64,000 bases of DNA from assembly GCA_015680905.1 (NCBI GenBank), contig CM027377.1, positions 28,544,501 through 28,608,500 of the forward strand, given 5' to 3'. The stretch comes from Coptis chinensis (Eukaryota; Streptophyta; Magnoliopsida; Ranunculales; Ranunculaceae). The translations under genes were made by a program, and so were the position numbers. Of the stretch, positions 1-10,211 are shown piece after piece (the stretch's first letter is position 1; each line of letters opens with the position of its first letter). The notes under the pieces are model-generated. The model was not told where the DNA came from. It searched no databases and was given only the letters and a program-made list of their open reading frames with translations.

Positions 1-608
1 ATGCTCTAAAAGGGCTGTACAACAAGCCAAGTCATTAATGTGTTCTCACTCATATTTTAAGAGAAAGGTCGAGTTTTATTGCGGTTTCTACTGTTCAACA
101 TCTTTTATATCATGCCTGTTAGATTTATGTGCATGTTATATATGTTGTGTGTGTAGTATTTTGATTGGTAGTTGTCTTTGATATGATTGCCCATACATTT
201 GTAACAATGGTGTTACACATGTAAGTCATTTGCTCCCATTTTCTTGGGATTCGAGCCAATGGGTTGTAGTAGATTTCGGTTTTAAACAATTAATTTATTT
301 GCTACATAATACTTCTGACCCTGTCTTCCAATTTGTTTATGATGCTGATATGGGAATGCCACCTAATGGGTTTACTTAGGTGGTTTTGCCCATGGTGTGA
401 AATGAATGGATATCAGTGGTATTATCTCTGTTGATCTTTGAAGTCATATTCTTGAATAATTCTTGCTTACTGTGCAGACACTGCATTGTTTCAATATTGT
501 TTTCGCAGATAACATATATGATCATGACTCACATAGCCCGTTGATATGCTTTTTTGTTTTATCTTACATGCTCAATCTGTTTGTAACACACATATTTTCT
601 TATGACAG

Positions 609-1144
609 ACATCATGGGCCTACAGTTGGTGTTATTGAATGCCCAAAGCTTCATTCTTTGAAGTCCGAGATAAGTGTTTTGAATGACTTTCCATGTGTCA
701 GCATTCCTTGCAATGCCAGTGATAGCCAATACCAGGTAATGTTACTTTAAAAAAAACTTTGGAAACAGTACCGATATCATCCAATTGCTTTTTATCCTAG
801 CTGTATATATGCTCGACATCTGGTAACAAACATTTGTAGGTTGTTCAATTTTTTGTGTTCTACAGGCACTTGGCTGGCAAATTGTGGCTGCAAAGATAGG
901 AATGCAAAGATGTGATGCATCTTCACAGCGGTTAAAAGAGAGGATTTCTCTATCAAGATATGCACATGTAATCTATTGCTATGCCTTGACATTTATATCA
1001 ATGTGGAGAGTGTTGGGTTGAATATGAACTCCAAATAACATTTAGGTACTTTTATGTTGCAGGTACCCTTGGGCAACTTTGAACTTGATTGGCTTTTATT
1101 TACAACAGATATATTTTTCTCTAGAGCATTGCATGATCAGCAAC
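609..1144 (+). pseudogene. DNA polymerase epsilon catalytic subunit fragment
   Basis: Three exons read in series. 609-735 encodes HHGPTVGVIECPKLHSLKSE and continues to CNASDSQYQ. 866-967 encodes ALGWQIVAAKIGMQRC and continues to SRYAH. 1063-about 1144 encodes VPLGNFELDW followed by DIFFSRAL. The exon borders carry AG and GT sites (CAG|GTAATG at 735, CAT|GTAATC at 967, TTGCAG|GTACCC at 1063). This matches the plant POL2 catalytic subunit of the leading-strand replicase, in the region where POLE has its (D)IFF.R.L segment. Only a few percent of a protein of more than 2000 residues is present. The donor after the last exon is lost here (CAACAATTTAGC), while the duplicated copy at 3121 keeps GTTAGC. 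It is a captured fragment, not a functional gene. An upstream exon near 478-515 is possible but was not recognised. Confidence 0.75.
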
Positions 1145-1484
1145 AATTTAGCTCCCAAAAGTCAAACCTATTTGTGCAGGTGCTATTATTTCTTCTTTAA
1201 TTCAATAAAGCTTTTTGTGCCTATATTTTCTTATCACCGGCGTATAAACCAAACTGAAGGTACAACTCTACTACTCTGTCATGGCCTTTCTTATTAAAAG
1301 ATTATTTAGTTTAACTTTTTTTTTCTAACATGCATTTTATTTTTAAGGATTTATTATGCTTCTGATGTTGGATTTCATGTAACCATAAGGAAAATATTTT
1401 TTAGGGTTAAAATTGATTAGTTAAACAGAAAAGAATTATAGAAAAATATTGTAAGTTAACCAGACAGGAATATGGGTCCATCTT
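1012..1484 (+). repeat. Direct repeat copy A (polymerase epsilon exon and intron)
   Basis: About 473 bp beginning GTTGGGTTGAATATGAACTC and ending GGGTCCATCTT. It recurs at 3071-3537 with roughly 90-95% identity by eye. It spans a polymerase epsilon exon (VPLGNFELDW) and following intron sequence. The two copies bracket the O-fucosyltransferase fragment. Confidence 0.9.
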
Positions 1485-1801
1485 ACATTTTTTGTCAGAT
1501 GTAAGGCAAACACAAAGGGTAGACTTACATTTTTTGGAGCACATTTTCCCCTCATGTGAATTACGGTTATTGAGGTTTTAAACTAGCATTTGGACGTGCT
1601 TATTGTTGTTCTTCATGCGTTGATAACATTGTCAACAATAGTTTTTGATGGGTCACTAGATATTTGTTTAGTAGTCGTGCGTCTACTACACTATCACTTA
1701 TATTCTTTGCCATTGTAGTAGTGTATTATTTCTGTATTTGCATTTGCATTATGGTACCCTAAGTCTTGACTTCTGTTAGTGTCAATATAGTGGTTTTGCA
1801 G

Positions 1802-3071
1802 ATGTCTTTGATGTTGACTACTTCATTCAAGAAATGAAAAACTACATTACGGTTTTGAAGATTATGCCAAAAGAGATAGCATTGAGAGAACCAGTCCAAG
1901 TGGACTGCAGCAAACGTAAAGGCCATTTTGATTACATCGAAAGCGTTCTTCCTTTGCTTTTTGAGCATCATTACATCTCAATTACACCAGCAGCAAGCCA
2001 GAGAAGGGATATGCATCATTTGGCAATTCAACTACCAGTTGCATCAATTCAAATTTAAACTTCTTTTGACTGTCTTTGTGGATAGAATTGATAGATATGT
2101 AATTACTATAGTGCACTTTTGGTTATAGTGCTTGCCTATTGGAAAGTTTTAATTGACACTTGGATTGTCATTATACCATAAGAACTTGAATTTTTACGTA
2201 AGGTTAGTCTCTAATACTGTACGACAGTTATGACCTGTACCTCTTCTTATCAAGATATGAAAAGAGGTTTAATGGTTTTAAAGTCAACTTTCAGTTTTTT
2301 TGGGTCTCCTAAAGCTTAAACATGTGACAAAAGAAAATATTGTGCTAGATGGCCATGGAAACTGCTTTCATCTTCTGATTCGTCTGAGGTAGTCTTTCAG
2401 GGTTAGGCGTTTCTTAAATCGCATATTTTCACAAGGACTTGTGTCTTGGCTGTTGAACCTTTGTTAGTTGTTGTAGTTATTTTGGGCCGATTGAAAGAAA
2501 CAAAAACACATGTATTGACTGTCATTTTGTGATCCATATGTTGGAACTCATCATTGCTTGAAAAGCTTAACTTAGTTTGCAGAAATATTGCAATGATCTT
2601 GCAGGTATCCATTGTATGCCAAGGCTGCTCTTTGTCAAGGTTGTTACAAAGCTCTTCGTCTTACTGAATCTCTAGACAAAAAGGCTCACGAGCTTTTGGA
2701 TGCCATACCCAAACCCTTTCTCTCCCTTCACCTACGCTTTGAACCTAACATGGTAGCTTACAGTCAATGTGAGTACCAGAGCCTCTCTGCTGCTTCCAGA
2801 AATGCCATTAGCTCGGGAAACCCTAGACTAGAGAGATGGCTCATATTTGGAGGAGCCGTGGGAAGTGCCCCCTGACCCCAAATGAGACAGCTTTCATTCC
2901 GACGGACACAACTATTTATTTGGCTGCTGGTGATGGTCTCATGGAAATTGATGGGTTAACATCTGTATACACTAATGTTTATACTAAATCTTCTCTCCTC
3001 AGTGGTCAGGATTTCACGAGCATGCATTGGAACACAAAAGCTGCACTGGATTATTACGTGTCTGTCAATAG
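1802..3071 (+). pseudogene. Plant O-fucosyltransferase family protein fragment
   Basis: Two exon blocks are seen. 1802-about 2010 encodes VFDVDYFIQEM, then IALREPVQVDCSKRKGHFDY, then SITPAASQRRD. 2605-3071 encodes YPLYAKAALCQGCYKALRLT, then PKPFLSLHLRFEPNMVAYSQ, and after a frame change RGKCPLTPNETA, IYLAAGDGLMEIDGLT and AALDYYVSVNS. This is the GDP-fucose O-fucosyltransferase-like family of plant Golgi type II membrane proteins, with the HLRFE..M motif intact. The donor after SQRRD is damaged, and a frameshift lies near 2820-2850 (the first frame ends at 2875). The homology stops abruptly at SVNS, exactly where the second polymerase epsilon copy begins. It is a non-functional captured piece, and the family call is firm. 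Confidence 0.87.
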
Positions 3072-3537
3072 TTGGGTTGAATATGAACTCCAAATAACAT
3101 TAAGGTATTTTTCTGTTACAGGTACCCTTGGGCAACTTTGAACTTGATTGGCTTTTATTTATAGTAGATATATTTTTCTACAGAGCATTGTGTGATCAAC
3201 AATAGGTTAGCTCCCAAAACTCAAACCTATTTGTGCAAGTGCTATTATTTCTTCTTTAATTCAATAAAGCTTTTTGTGCCTATATTTTCTTATCACCAGT
3301 GTATAAACCAAACTTAAGGTACAACTCTACTACTCTGCCATGGCTTTTCTTATTAAAAGATTATTTAGTTTTTTTTTTTTTTTTCTAACATGCATTTTAT
3401 TTTTAAGGATTCATTATGCTTCTAATGTTGGATTTCATGTAACCATAAGGAAAATATTTTTTAGGGTATTAGTTAAACAGAAAAAGAATTATAGAAAAAT
3501 ATTGTAAGTTAACCAGACAAGAATATGGGTCCATCTT
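3071..3537 (+). repeat. Direct repeat copy B (polymerase epsilon exon and intron)
   Basis: Second copy of the 1012-1484 segment. It keeps the exon VPLGNFELDW and a GTTAGC donor that copy A has lost. It is joined directly to the truncated O-fucosyltransferase exon at 3071. Confidence 0.9.
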
Positions 3538-5263
3538 CGAAGTGTTGTTGATCAAACCTTGAAATCATAATAAAAATGATGCATTTCAAATTCAAAGAGA
3601 ATAATGATTCATTGGAAAACAAGCACTTAGCAAGTGGAGAATAGATAGTTGGCTGATTGGAAATCGAACGATAATCTCATGTGAAGTTCTAGGACCGGTC
3701 GTTTCTAAATTCAGAAAGCCAAACAAGATCAATATGACTTCTATTCATAGTTCGCTTTTAAGTTCAATTGCAGCTTCAGAGGTCAGAGGCTTCTTTTGTA
3801 CATTGTGCAGTTTAAATCCGATTGAATATGTTGGTGGTGTACTGGTGTATTTGGTTGTTGCAAGTTTGTTTCTAGATAAGTTCTCGTATCTTTATTGTTG
3901 TTGCTGAGTAAAAACCTTTTCTTAAAAGTCAATTGTTCGATCAATCAATTGACATTCCAAATGTACTACTCTCTAATGTTTAATTAAAAAAGTGAGGTTT
4001 AATATGCCTGTACACAAACTATAGCTTATTATAAACGACAAATACATGGGTTTTTTGTGTACAGTTTGCATGCTTAAGTTAATTAATATTGCCTTTTTAT
4101 TTTGTGCAATGGTGTCAATTATTTTGTTTGGTTATGGTATGAAGTGCTTACTTAATGTATCTCTATTTGTGAATAGAAGCTATTATATTGTTCACTCTTT
4201 TTGTGTTCGTGAACAATATTAGTTTCAAACATGGAGGAAAATATGTGCATGCTACCAAATATGAGAACATTGTCTGATGACCGCCGTCTCCGTAGACAAA
4301 CTCATAACTAAGAGGTTAGGTTCAATTCCTTTCCCTTTCTATGTACAAAATAATTGGTTCTTTTCATTTTACTCTTTAGATATAATTTCCAGTGACTTCT
4401 AGAGGACAAGTGCTTTAGATATGACCCACCTTATATGACTTGATACAGGTAATCGCCGGTTGGAATTGAGACACAACCAAGATACAATTTTAGCTACTGT
4501 ATAATGGTGTTATACCCAAAAAAAATGTAAGATGATCCTTCCTCTCTATGTTGGATTCAGTTTGGAATTGAAAATATATATTATCTTATTAGACCATATT
4601 AGTATATTAAGAACATTTTGGTAATCTAAGTTTCAATGTTAATGGGTACTTTTAATGGGGTCACATATTGATAAACAAAGATTTTTACTTTAAAATTATA
4701 TAGCTTTAGCTATATGAGAGTGTTTGATACTTGGATGTGTTGGATCAGAATTTGGGGTACACATGAGATGAACTATGAAAGCTAATAGTCCGTAGAGTAG
4801 TTTTAGGCAAAGTAATTGGGTAATTGCGGAAAAGTTTAAAGTGAGTATTCAGGCGCAGACCCAAGTAGATTATAACCACACTAACGTTGTTTGTTCCATT
4901 GTTATCCCATTCAATTAAGTTAGTTGGTTACCTGGTTTGTTTTTTATTGTGTTGGTTTGAACTCTAAGTATTATTATATTAATTTATGTGTTATAGTTTT
5001 TATAGAAAAATCTCAATATGTTTACTAGATATATTGTTCCAATTAGTTGGTAATTCAGTTCGAATGTTTATTAGTTATGTATCTAATTACTGTTTTTGAT
5101 TAGATTTCAATGTTAAATCTTGCGTTACCCGCCTGTTGACAACAGTTAAAAAAAACAGGCATAACTAAGTTGAAAATCCTTTTGAGAGTAATGGTCAAAA
5201 GGATTTTATTGTATCTCATTCCTATCACTTCATATTTCTCATTGATTAAGTTGAAAATTGTAG
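3538..5263. other. Helitron interior, no gene recognised
   Basis: AT-rich sequence between the duplicated polymerase epsilon piece and the Argonaute4 piece. Frames are short and closed, and nothing recognisable was found on either strand. The last few hundred bases could include intron sequence of the Argonaute4 fragment. Confidence 0.5.
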
Positions 5264-5861
5264 ATGTATAAACTACTATGATTGTACAACCTGGACCTAT
5301 AGTAGACTTCCTAATTGCCAACCAAAATGTGAGGGATCCGTATCAGATTGACTGGGCAAAGGTAACCTTGGCTGTTTTTCATTATCGGGTGAGTGGTTAA
5401 CAGTATCTTGCCACTTTAATGCCTTTGGTTTTGTCTTTGTTAACAGGCTAAGAGAACACTCAAAAATCTAAGGATAAAGGCAAGTCCCTCTAATATGGAG
5501 AACAAAATCACTGGATTAAGTGAGCTTCCTTGCAATCAGCAAACGTAAGCTCTTAATGAGCTTTATTTTATGAACTTCTTGATCAAACAATGTGAAAATT
5601 GTACAGACCGGTTGATATTGTTGTGTACTTGATGATCTATCTTGATTAAACTTCAGCATTTTATATATTTTAATGTGCCTTTGTAGATTCTCATTGAAGC
5701 AGAGGAGGGATGAAAATGGGGATGAATCTGCTGAAGTAACAGTCACAGTGTATGATTATTTTGTGAAACATCGAAATATTGAGTTGCGTTTTTCTTCCAA
5801 TCTGTCGTGCATTAATGTTGGGAAACCGAAGAAACCAACTTACATACCACTTGAAGTGAAT
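5264..5861 (+). pseudogene. Argonaute4-like fragment (PAZ region)
   Basis: Three exons with clean splice sites. 5264-5361 encodes TTMIVQPGPIVDFLIANQNV and RDPYQIDWAK. 5447-5544 encodes AKRTLKNLRIKASPSNMENK and ITGLSELPCNQQT. 5687-about 5858 encodes FSLKQRRDENGDESAEVTVT, then VYDYFVKHRN, then LSCINVGKPKKPTYIPLEV. This is the L1-PAZ region of the AGO4/6/9 clade, which binds the 3' end of 24-nt siRNAs in RNA-directed DNA methylation. One stop codon lies near the start of the first exon, in place of a serine (5270-5272). Homology ends after PLEV, before the MID and PIWI domains. Introns are retained, so capture was at the DNA level. It is not a functional Argonaute. Confidence 0.88.
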
Positions 5862-5864
5862 TGA

Positions 5865-8060
5865 AAGCTCTTTTACTTTGGTGTATCAATAGGTCACTTT
5901 TGTAGTAATGTGATATACATACTCTCATTAAGAATTCTTCATTGTAAAAGGTCGGCTATCAATTGAAACGGCTTGAAAGGTCAAGCAGTTTAAAATATCA
6001 GCTTCATTGTATAATTTTCAACAACAGTTTACAAGCTGCTCTGCTGGTTTTTTACCACTAACATTTTTCCCTTCTAATTTTAACACAACAAAAAATTAGT
6101 GTACGTTCGTTAGTTGCTATGCCAATGTTTTCATTAGATTGTATGTTTTTGGACTTAAGTTGGTTTAACTAGAATTCATTCCCTTTGAGACGAAGTCTTC
6201 ATTGGCAGTTAACATACATAGGTAGAAGTCAAATTTATACATCACCCTATCTAGCTACCCTCTCGTTTCTTACCCATTTCATTTGAAGACACCAATAGAG
6301 ATAAAGAATTGTTCAAAATTTTGGCAGCACTGCAAGCAAAGACTGCCTACTAAGCTACACGTTTTAGCTCACAAAAGTAAAACCAACCGCAGTTCTCAAA
6401 TCCTATAAATACTCATCTGAACAACATGAACTCTTCATCTCATTTCATAGCTCAAAGACTTCAAATCTAACAGTAGTAAAAAAAAATCCATCTCCTTCAA
6501 TATCTGTCCTCTTGAATACTTCAACTTTATTGTTTTATTGTTACAATGAAGAATACATTGATCATTTACATCTACGTGAAGAGTTCTTTCAACACCATGA
6601 AACTTTTCAAGCCGTAAAGGAATCGTAACCTCTCTTACTTTCATTCCAGTGTATGTAACTCCCATCAAAAACTTGGAGCCTCTCACTTTTGGCATGGTTA
6701 TATCGAAAATCATAATATGAAACATAAATAGTTGAAAATATCCATTGTTTACTTATTTGTTGTGGGGTCCTAGGGAATAGAAAGTACATAAAAAAAAAAA
6801 GATTTGCCAATACGCTTAGGTTCCAGTCTCATTATTTCCTTCTTGCATGTGTAAGTGTGATGTAGTTTGTTTATTTTTTACACTACTATAAATAAACTTA
6901 CTTTTTATACTATTGTTTTCTGTTGCCTTAAATTTTCTTCAGTCATGGAATCAAACGATAGTCAAGTTATATCTATGGTGATTTTTTTTTTTAACATGGA
7001 GACTCTTTATTTTGACTCCAGAGTACTAAATGATAAGAAACCAATGTATGGAAGATAACCTCATTTTAAGACATTTGTAGATGAGGTCTTTATTCAACAT
7101 GGCACCTCTGACATACAGAAGTTCCATCTATTGGAAGCAATAGTAGAGTTTTTAGTACCAGTCCAACAATTTTTTTTTTTCGAAGAACACTACCATTTTT
7201 CCCAGTACACCAATCTGTATTATAGGTGTTTCTATAATCAAATTGTTACCGCTTGACAAAATGTTTCTATAATCATCTAGGCATAGCATAGTGATTATGC
7301 CCAATGGATCACGCTTATAATGCCTCTGCACTCCTTCATCGTGCACTCTGCACCTGCTGCTAACTAGCTACTCAATCATTACACTTAATTTGACTCTCAA
7401 ATAACCAACATTCAATTGCATTATGTTATCAAGTTGAAGTCGAAAACCTGCCAAAGTTCTGCATGTGGAGTTGGGTGCGTGCTAATAACATTTTCAGAAT
7501 GGGGACCAACAACCAATGTAAGCATTCAGCGATGCAACTAGCTAGCATCCATAATTTCTTCCTTTTGTCGTCTCCATACAGATGGATTGAAAAAAAACAA
7601 CACTCTATCATTTGAATCATTCAATCTCCATACACATGAAATAAGACCCACATTATATTGAAAGCTTTTAAATTGTAATCTTGCCACATAAGTATCTTCC
7701 AGAAAGCTATTATTTACACATTCAATTCACTCCAACTATTAACATTGTCCAATGCATTTTTTCTAATTGTTTCTAAATAAATAAATCAAAATTGTTTTTT
7801 TAAGCTAGCTACAAAATCTTTAACGCATAAATCAACAACCCATATATTCACTTTCGATGGTCCAAGCTACCTACTTATTTAAACCAACAAAAAAAAAAGA
7901 GCTAATGGTACAACATCAAAAATCAAATCGAACAAAGAATACAACTAGTGTATTGAAGTGTTTTTTTCTTTATTGAACTTTTTAATTTACTATTCTAATT
8001 TACATGCTTTCATTCATTTTCCTAATTTTTTAATTAAAAAGAGAATAAAAATAGGGGTGT
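5865..8060. other. Helitron 3' portion without recognised genes
   Basis: Short closed frames only. From about 7500 onward the sequence aligns with 40500-41300, including shared stretches around TCCATACA.ATGGATTGAAAA and TCATTTGAATCATTCAATC, which places it in the same Helitron family as the element ending at 41340. Nothing protein-like was recognised in 6435-6810 on the minus strand. Confidence 0.5.
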
Positions 8061-8103
8061 TATATTCTTTCCTAGCATCGCAACGACGCGTCTTTGGCTT
8101 TAG

Positions 8104-10211
8104 TATAATTAAAACTAAAATCCCTCATTGCATGGAATCATTAAAATACGCATCAATTATTATTCAAGCGGTCATAAACCCAACTCAATCAAAAAAATAT
8201 TTAGGCATAAATCAACATTATTCACAAATCGTTTTTGACGCCATTAACAAACCTTGGGACTTCAACAGCACCTCTACACACCACCAAACACCACCAAACA
8301 CCACCAAACATCAAATAAACAATGAGGTTAGACTAATATATATATAGTTTGAAACTAGAGTAGACTTCGCAAATGGTGTTCTCTCATTGACTTTCTCCTC
8401 TTTCTTTCCAAGTGGATGTGCCTTGTGCATGATAGATGCAAGTGCTCGATCTACGGTATTCTGTCTGTAAATCGCAAAAAATTAAACCGCGCGTGCTCTT
8501 GCATCATATGAGTGCCTCAGTGCCCTACCAAATTCTTGTTGTTGATATATGATTGAGCTACCTCCTGATTCGTCTTGCTAATGGCTAGTAGCCTAATATG
8601 TGTGAAGCGTCATAATGATTCTAATATAAAAGTCTTGTTAGAAAAAGATTGAAAATAAAAAAATGATGGATAGTGCACGACTGCACGTTATGTTTCTAGG
8701 GCGCCAAACATTCTGTAGTATGTTAGTATGTATATACGTTTGAATGCTAAATTTTCAGATTTTTTTTAGAATTGAGACTGTGTTAACTGTAAGGTAATTA
8801 AGTACATTAAAGTGATCAAACCACAAGTATTCTGTCATCCATATGACCATATACTACAGCAGCTTACAAGAAGGTGGTCACGTTTATAAGGGAAAGAGAA
8901 GCTTTCATTTGGATGTATGATACTAGATACACAAAGTTTGTTCGAGCTATTAATTGTACGCTGCCCAACTTAAATCCTTGTGTTTTGTAGCTCTGGCCTC
9001 TGGCCTCTGTATTCCTCAAAATATACTAAACAATACTTCTACCATTTTAGTACAAGAACTTATATAAGTAGTTCAAATTAATGAGCCATAAAGGAAGAAT
9101 AATATGTCTACAATAGAGAAAACCGATTTAGGAACTTAAGATATAGTTGTGAAGAAAATTGCCAATAGAGTAGTTTGACTAGCGCCGCAAGTCTGCAACG
9201 TGATGAGGAATGGTTGAGGACAAGCTAGATTTTGATCCCAAGCTAGAAATGTATGTTACCTAAGCCCAGTCTTATTAAGCAGAATAACTGAGGTTCACAA
9301 ATGGCTAGCCCAAGCGCTCAAGTCCAAGTTCAAGCCCAACGTAATTTACTACCAATGATTAGTGATGTCATGGTTTGATGGCTAGTGAAGTAGTAGAACA
9401 AGTGTTATAACCTTCTCATCACCATCAGAGCAACGTTGTAGAGTGGTTTCCATCTCAACATGATGGATGCCACCCTTAAAACAGTTTCTTCAACAGAATT
9501 TTTTCGCAAAAAATTTGTTTGATGAAGCCCCAAGTATAGCTATCAAAAGCAGCCAACTGCATGCCTGACAAAACAACTTGAAGTTTTATGGGAGAGTTCT
9601 TATGCAGAAATACCCACTGCAATCTCTACAACAAGGTGAGATACGGAGATTAATTTGCCCACGCAATTTTTTTCCATGCAATCAAGCATATATTTGAAAT
9701 TGCCAAAATTTTAACCTAGGTTGTCTTCTGGACTGACTCGTCATGGAAGCATTTGGTCGAACTTAGAATGCTCTTTAGCTGCTTATAAGCATCATTATTT
9801 ATTACAGTGCAAAGATTTAAGGTAAATTCTAATGCAGAGACTCAAGCGTCAATAGGCATCTATGCAGAACATTATCTGCTTTAGTAGTAAGCATTGGATG
9901 AGTTGTATATGGTTACATATACAAAAGAATCAGGTTATGTAAAACCTGATAGTATCCTTTTCAATCAAATTGGCGTATTCATGCAAAACCAACGGATACA
10001 AGCAAGCAATTGAAAATGACTAAATTTCATTTCAACTTCGTAAAGAATATCGTTATACATAAACAATACTACTAAGGTTCTTGTAACTAACATTGTCCTA
10101 ATTCATCATTGACCCCCTTTTGTAACAACTTATTTTGTTATATCTTGTCGTGCAAAAAATGAGGTAGATCTAAATCTATACCATATATGGCTTTTAGACA
10201 AGTTTGCCCAA
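8104..10211. other. Intergenic region and KUP7 3' flank
   Basis: No gene recognised. It contains a short CACCACCAAA-type repeat at about 8278-8311 and AT-rich sequence. The last few hundred bases before 10212 should include the 3' UTR of the minus-strand potassium transporter, but no poly(A) site can be fixed by eye. Confidence 0.45.

Larger units (their letters stand above)
1..8103 (+). mobile_element. Helitron-like element carrying captured gene fragments (5' end not seen)
   Basis: The right end at about 8071-8103 aligns with the much cleaner Helitron 3' end at 41305-41340: the same CCTAGCA lead, a degraded short hairpin, then TTTAG before a T. The preceding 600 bp (about 7500-8060) is also recognisably similar to 40500-41300, so both belong to one family. 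Upstream lie pieces of three unrelated host genes (polymerase epsilon, O-fucosyltransferase, Argonaute4), all on the plus strand and all with introns still present. That is the usual signature of Helitron DNA-level gene capture. No Rep/helicase coding was recognised, so the element looks non-autonomous. The 5' terminus was not found and may lie outside the window. It is possible that not all of 1-8103 belongs to one insertion. Confidence 0.55.

Noticed and set aside
5673-5864. Short intact-looking open frame that could be called a small gene
   Set aside because: It is the last exon of the Argonaute4 fragment, read through its upstream intron.
6435-6810. Overlapping minus-strand frames that might be a Helitron replication protein
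   Set aside because: No OB-fold, Rep or helicase motif could be recognised, and the frames are short.
8278-8311. CACCACCAAA repeats as a possible CRISPR-like or minisatellite array
   Set aside because: Only about three short units without spacers; a simple repeat.
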